NCBI RefSeq assembly: GCF_004354365.1
Contig: NZ_SJCY01000002.1
Span: 186,001-250,000 of the forward strand
Origin: Pedobacter changchengzhani
GTDB lineage: Bacteria > Bacteroidota > Bacteroidia > Sphingobacteriales > Sphingobacteriaceae
DNA: 64,000 nucleotides
Direction of reading: 5' to 3'
Shown: piece after piece, positions 61,674 through 64,000 of the stretch
Numbering within the stretch: position 1 is the stretch's first letter
Layout of the letters: each line of letters opens with the position of its first letter
The notes under the pieces: model-generated
Databases searched by the model: none
What the model saw: only the letters and a program-made list of their open reading frames with translations
What the model was told of the DNA's origin: nothing
Made by a program: the position numbers and the translations under genes

Positions 61674-63134
61674 TTAATAAACCTTAACCTCCCAAATACC
61701 AGGTCTTGTATTTTGCTTTTCGTTTCTCAACGTAACGCGGATGTATCTTGCCTTGTATTTTTGCAAATTAACCATTGGCGAACCTATTTTAATGTTTTCC
61801 CATTGACTATCTGCTAATTTCCAATCTTTATTATCTTCAGAAACTTCAATTTTATATTGATAAGCTTTAATTGGAAATTCGGGAAAGATTTGAATTTGAT
61901 TAAATGATTTAATTGCGCCCAGATCTAGTTGTATCCATTCTTGCGCATATTTTCCACCTATCCAAAGCGTTCCATTATTTTCATCAACGGCAAATTTTGC
62001 CTTCGTTACTGTACTGTCCAGATCGCTACTGCTTGTAACTGTTGCACCGAAAGCTAAGTTCTGCACGGTTGCCATTTTCTGTAGCGCACCCACACCTTTG
62101 TGGGTTGTAACTACTCGTTGCAATGATCCATCGGGATTAAAATTTAATTCATCAGCAGCAACTTGTCTCAACTTTTGAGAAATATCGTATTTGTCTAAAG
62201 TATTAAAACGATGATAAACGATATAATATTTTCCGTTGAGCTGTAAAATAGTGTGGTGCCCGGTAGATTTAATTTTATTGTCTTTATCATCGGTACTTAA
62301 AATTGGCCGCACCATTCCTTCTGTCCAAGGGCCGTAAGGTGTTGGCCCTGTAGAATAGCGGATTTGGTAGGTTTCATCCCAAGTTTTGCCCCAAGAGTAT
62401 GAGAAACAATATAACCCATTTTTCTTGAACATGTACGGCGCTTCAAAATAGTGTGGTGGCGTTACATCTTTTGGCATTTCTGCAAAAGAAGTCATATCTG
62501 CATTTAATTTTACGCCCAAACATCGCCCCTCAATATCTCGCCCACTATCTGATGAGCCCCAATATAAATAAGCCTGACCATCATCATCTACAAAAGCTTC
62601 TGCATCGATAGTTTCTACATAATAATATTCTTTGTGTCTCACCATCGGTGTATTATCAGCTTTGGCATTTTTCCACGGGCCAAGTGGACTTTCTGCAACA
62701 CCCACCCAAATTTCTTGTCCAACGGTTACATACATATAAAATTTCCCATTTGGCGCTTTTATAACACTAGGCGCCCAAACGCCCGATGGTGTGCCTGTAT
62801 TGCTTTTACAAGCCTCTTTGGTTGGCCAGTTTAGGTAATCACATTTCCAGTTTACAAAATCTTTTGATGACCAAACTGCCATTTTAGTGATGTCGTTCCA
62901 ACTTGGCATATCGCTAGTTGCATAGATGTAAAACGTTCCATTACTTTCTATAATGGTTGGGTCGGCGTAGTAACCCGGCAATAACGGGTTTCCCGTTTTA
63001 GGACTATCAAACTTTAAATCTTTCTTTGTCCATAAATTAATTACGGATTGATCTGGATTTTGCGCAAAAACATTTAAACAAGCAACTGAAAAAAATGCAA
63101 CAAGCAGGAGGGTTTTCATCGTTTTTAATTTCAT
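61674..63134 (-). CDS. GH43 family glycoside hydrolase with C-terminal F5/8 (CBM32-like) domain
   Basis: A 486-aa protein with a signal peptide (about 1-25, ending VFAQ; ATG 63119 is an alternative start five residues in). GH43 catalytic residues are Asp58 (GYYADPT), Asp177 (VETIDAEAF) and Glu231 (HYFEAPY). The C-terminal 130 residues (from about 355) form an F5/8 type C (discoidin, CBM32-like) domain: NLAFGATVTSSSDLD, EWIQLDLGAIKSFNQI, YQYKIEVSEDNKDW and RYIRVTLRNEKQNTRPGIWEV. The propeller is not closely related to the tandem GH43s at 50-52 kb. Arabinofuranosidase or xylosidase activity is likely; the exact activity is not determined. Confidence 0.9.
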   Translation of the reverse strand: MKLKTMKTLLLVAFFSVACLNVFAQNPDQSVINLWTKKDLKFDSPKTGNPLLPGYYADPTIIESNGTFYIYATSDMPSWNDITKMAVWSSKDFVNWKCDYLNWPTKEACKSNTGTPSGVWAPSVIKAPNGKFYMYVTVGQEIWVGVAESPLGPWKNAKADNTPMVRHKEYYYVETIDAEAFVDDDGQAYLYWGSSDSGRDIEGRCLGVKLNADMTSFAEMPKDVTPPHYFEAPYMFKKNGLYCFSYSWGKTWDETYQIRYSTGPTPYGPWTEGMVRPILSTDDKDNKIKSTGHHTILQLNGKYYIVYHRFNTLDKYDISQKLRQVAADELNFNPDGSLQRVVTTHKGVGALQKMATVQNLAFGATVTSSSDLDSTVTKAKFAVDENNGTLWIGGKYAQEWIQLDLGAIKSFNQIQIFPEFPIKAYQYKIEVSEDNKDWKLADSQWENIKIGSPMVNLQKYKARYIRVTLRNEKQNTRPGIWEVKVY

Positions 63135-63162
63135 ATCTTACTTTTTCATTTACAAAATTGTG

Positions 63163-64000
63163 CTAATTATTTAATTTATAAAATGTAGCAGAACCATTAT
63201 AATTTTCTAAACTATCCCAAACTGGTCGCCACCATAAAACGGATGGTTTTGTGTTTTCTGGATGATCATGATCCATAACACCAATATTAACGCGTATCGA
63301 ATCAGAATTTAGGGCTTTAATACTATTTAATGGGATAGATAATTCTAACACTTGGTTATTTAATTGTTGTGCTACTGCCACCTTCAAACCCATCAGTTTT
63401 TTAGCTTCCTCATTCATTAAAGGTTTTGTAGGATTATCAGTTGCTGCAAACTCTAATTTAAAGTAATTTTTATTATCCAACGGGGAAGAACTAAGGTGAA
63501 CATAAAATTTATCCTGAAGTGCATCAATCTTTTTCTTATCTAAAATAGTTTTATCGTCTGTAAACTTGACCGCTATAAAAAGATTTTTTGAATCGGCGGT
63601 TACATTAAAAGAAAACTGACCATCGTCGGGTCCTTTCCAATCCCAATCTTCGTAAAAAAACTGCGGATTTAATACCGAAATAAATTTACTTTGATCCCAT
63701 TCGGGTAACATTCCATCTACTTTTATTTTTGTTTGTGGCGCTGAAAGAGAATGTTTCCAATCTACAAACATTGGTTTGCTTGTACTTAGACTTATAGTTT
63801 TACCATCTTTGCGCTTAAAACCTGCTTTCAGCGCAAGCGCAACAGGGTGATTGTTAAGTTCCTCAATGTTCATTTTCCCCGTATCTGCAATCGCATTTAC
63901 GGTGATTTTTTTTTCTTCGCCACTGGCTACGGTTTCGGATATCGAATTTGGTTCAAAATGAATACCATATTGCGCTACAAGATTCCCTGAAATATCCATT
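63163..64000 (-). CDS. C-terminal part of a secreted protein with a CBM9-like domain (5' end outside window)
   Basis: The frame is open to the right edge, so only the C-terminal 278 or so residues are visible, ending at 63163. The last about 185 residues resemble a CBM9-like carbohydrate-binding domain: TKIKVDGMLPEWDQSKFI (the typical DG-x-x-x-EW opening), FSFNVTADSKNLFIAVKFTDD, VLELSIPLNSI and VNIGVMDHDHPENTKPS. The preceding part (about residues 1-85) is a beta-sandwich linker. In PULs such domains often end large hydrolases. The catalytic portion, if any, lies outside the window. It is followed 28 bp later by the GH43-F5/8 gene and belongs to the same operon. Confidence 0.65.
   Translation of the reverse strand, partial: MDISGNLVAQYGIHFEPNSISETVASGEEKKITVNAIADTGKMNIEELNNHPVALALKAGFKRKDGKTISLSTSKPMFVDWKHSLSAPQTKIKVDGMLPEWDQSKFISVLNPQFFYEDWDWKGPDDGQFSFNVTADSKNLFIAVKFTDDKTILDKKKIDALQDKFYVHLSSSPLDNKNYFKLEFAATDNPTKPLMNEEAKKLMGLKVAVAQQLNNQVLELSIPLNSIKALNSDSIRVNIGVMDHDHPENTKPSVLWWRPVWDSLENYNGSATFYKLNN

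Noticed and set aside
1..64000. CRISPR arrays, tRNA or rRNA genes, transposases, integrases or prophage
   Set aside because: I looked for regularly spaced repeats, tRNA-like cloverleaf ends and characteristic proteins and found none that I could support.

Overview
This window reads as a chromosome segment from a member of the Bacteroidota, most likely Sphingobacteriaceae (Pedobacter-like). The evidence is low-GC DNA, a SusC/SusD pair, an AraC-type hybrid two-component regulator, PorV and GldJ of the type IX secretion/gliding system, a shortened NuoG, an ExbB-ExbD-ExbD-TonB cluster, and promoters of the Bacteroidota TAnnTTTG type. The genus is inferred from gene content, not from any search. 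I saw no rRNA, tRNA, CRISPR array, transposase, integrase or prophage.

Layout. 1-3.8 kb: end of a class I glutamine amidotransferase, an ATP-grasp-like protein, a 53-aa FeoB-associated Cys-rich membrane peptide, a Crp/Fnr regulator, a YceI protein and the tail of a decayed pirin gene. 3.9-7.3 kb: one large membrane protein fusing GH18, NodB deacetylase and a processive GT2 domain. 7.4-14 kb: ispF, porV, an AsmA-like protein and, divergently, gldJ. 14-18.6 kb: a minus-strand run with a biotin carrier protein, a DUF4159 protein, rsmE, a CNNM/CorC-type protein, ppa and a DedA protein. 18.6-32.1 kb: the complete 14-gene nuoA-N operon for respiratory complex I (minus strand, transcribed from about 32.16 kb), with small palindromic elements in several of its otherwise tight junctions. 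32.2-38.1 kb: the TonB energiser operon exbB-exbD-exbD-tonB, a small 2-TM protein, a PstS-like lipoprotein and a TPR protein. 38.3-43.9 kb: pckA, an SUI1/YciH factor, a lipid kinase, metK behind a SAM-II-like riboswitch, an orphan ExbD and a small conserved protein. 44-64 kb: a polysaccharide utilisation locus (PUL) on the minus strand, running off the right edge.

The PUL carries a CBM9-like protein (partial), GH43 + F5/8 domain, a CE2-like esterase, a GH115 alpha-glucuronidase, SusC, SusD, two tandem GH43 enzymes, a clan GH-A (GH5-like) hydrolase, an HTCS regulator and a SASA-type esterase. Together these fit removal of glucuronic acid, arabinose/xylose and acetyl groups from a decorated xylan, uptake of oligosaccharides by SusCD (energised by TonB/ExbBD, also encoded here) and sensing by the HTCS. 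The substrate is inferred from enzyme families.

The observations most worth checking are the SAM-II-like aptamer plus competing hairpin ahead of metK, the accumulation of unrelated palindromic elements in nuo junctions, the GH18-NodB-GT2 fusion, and the amidotransferase/ATP-grasp pair of unknown product.
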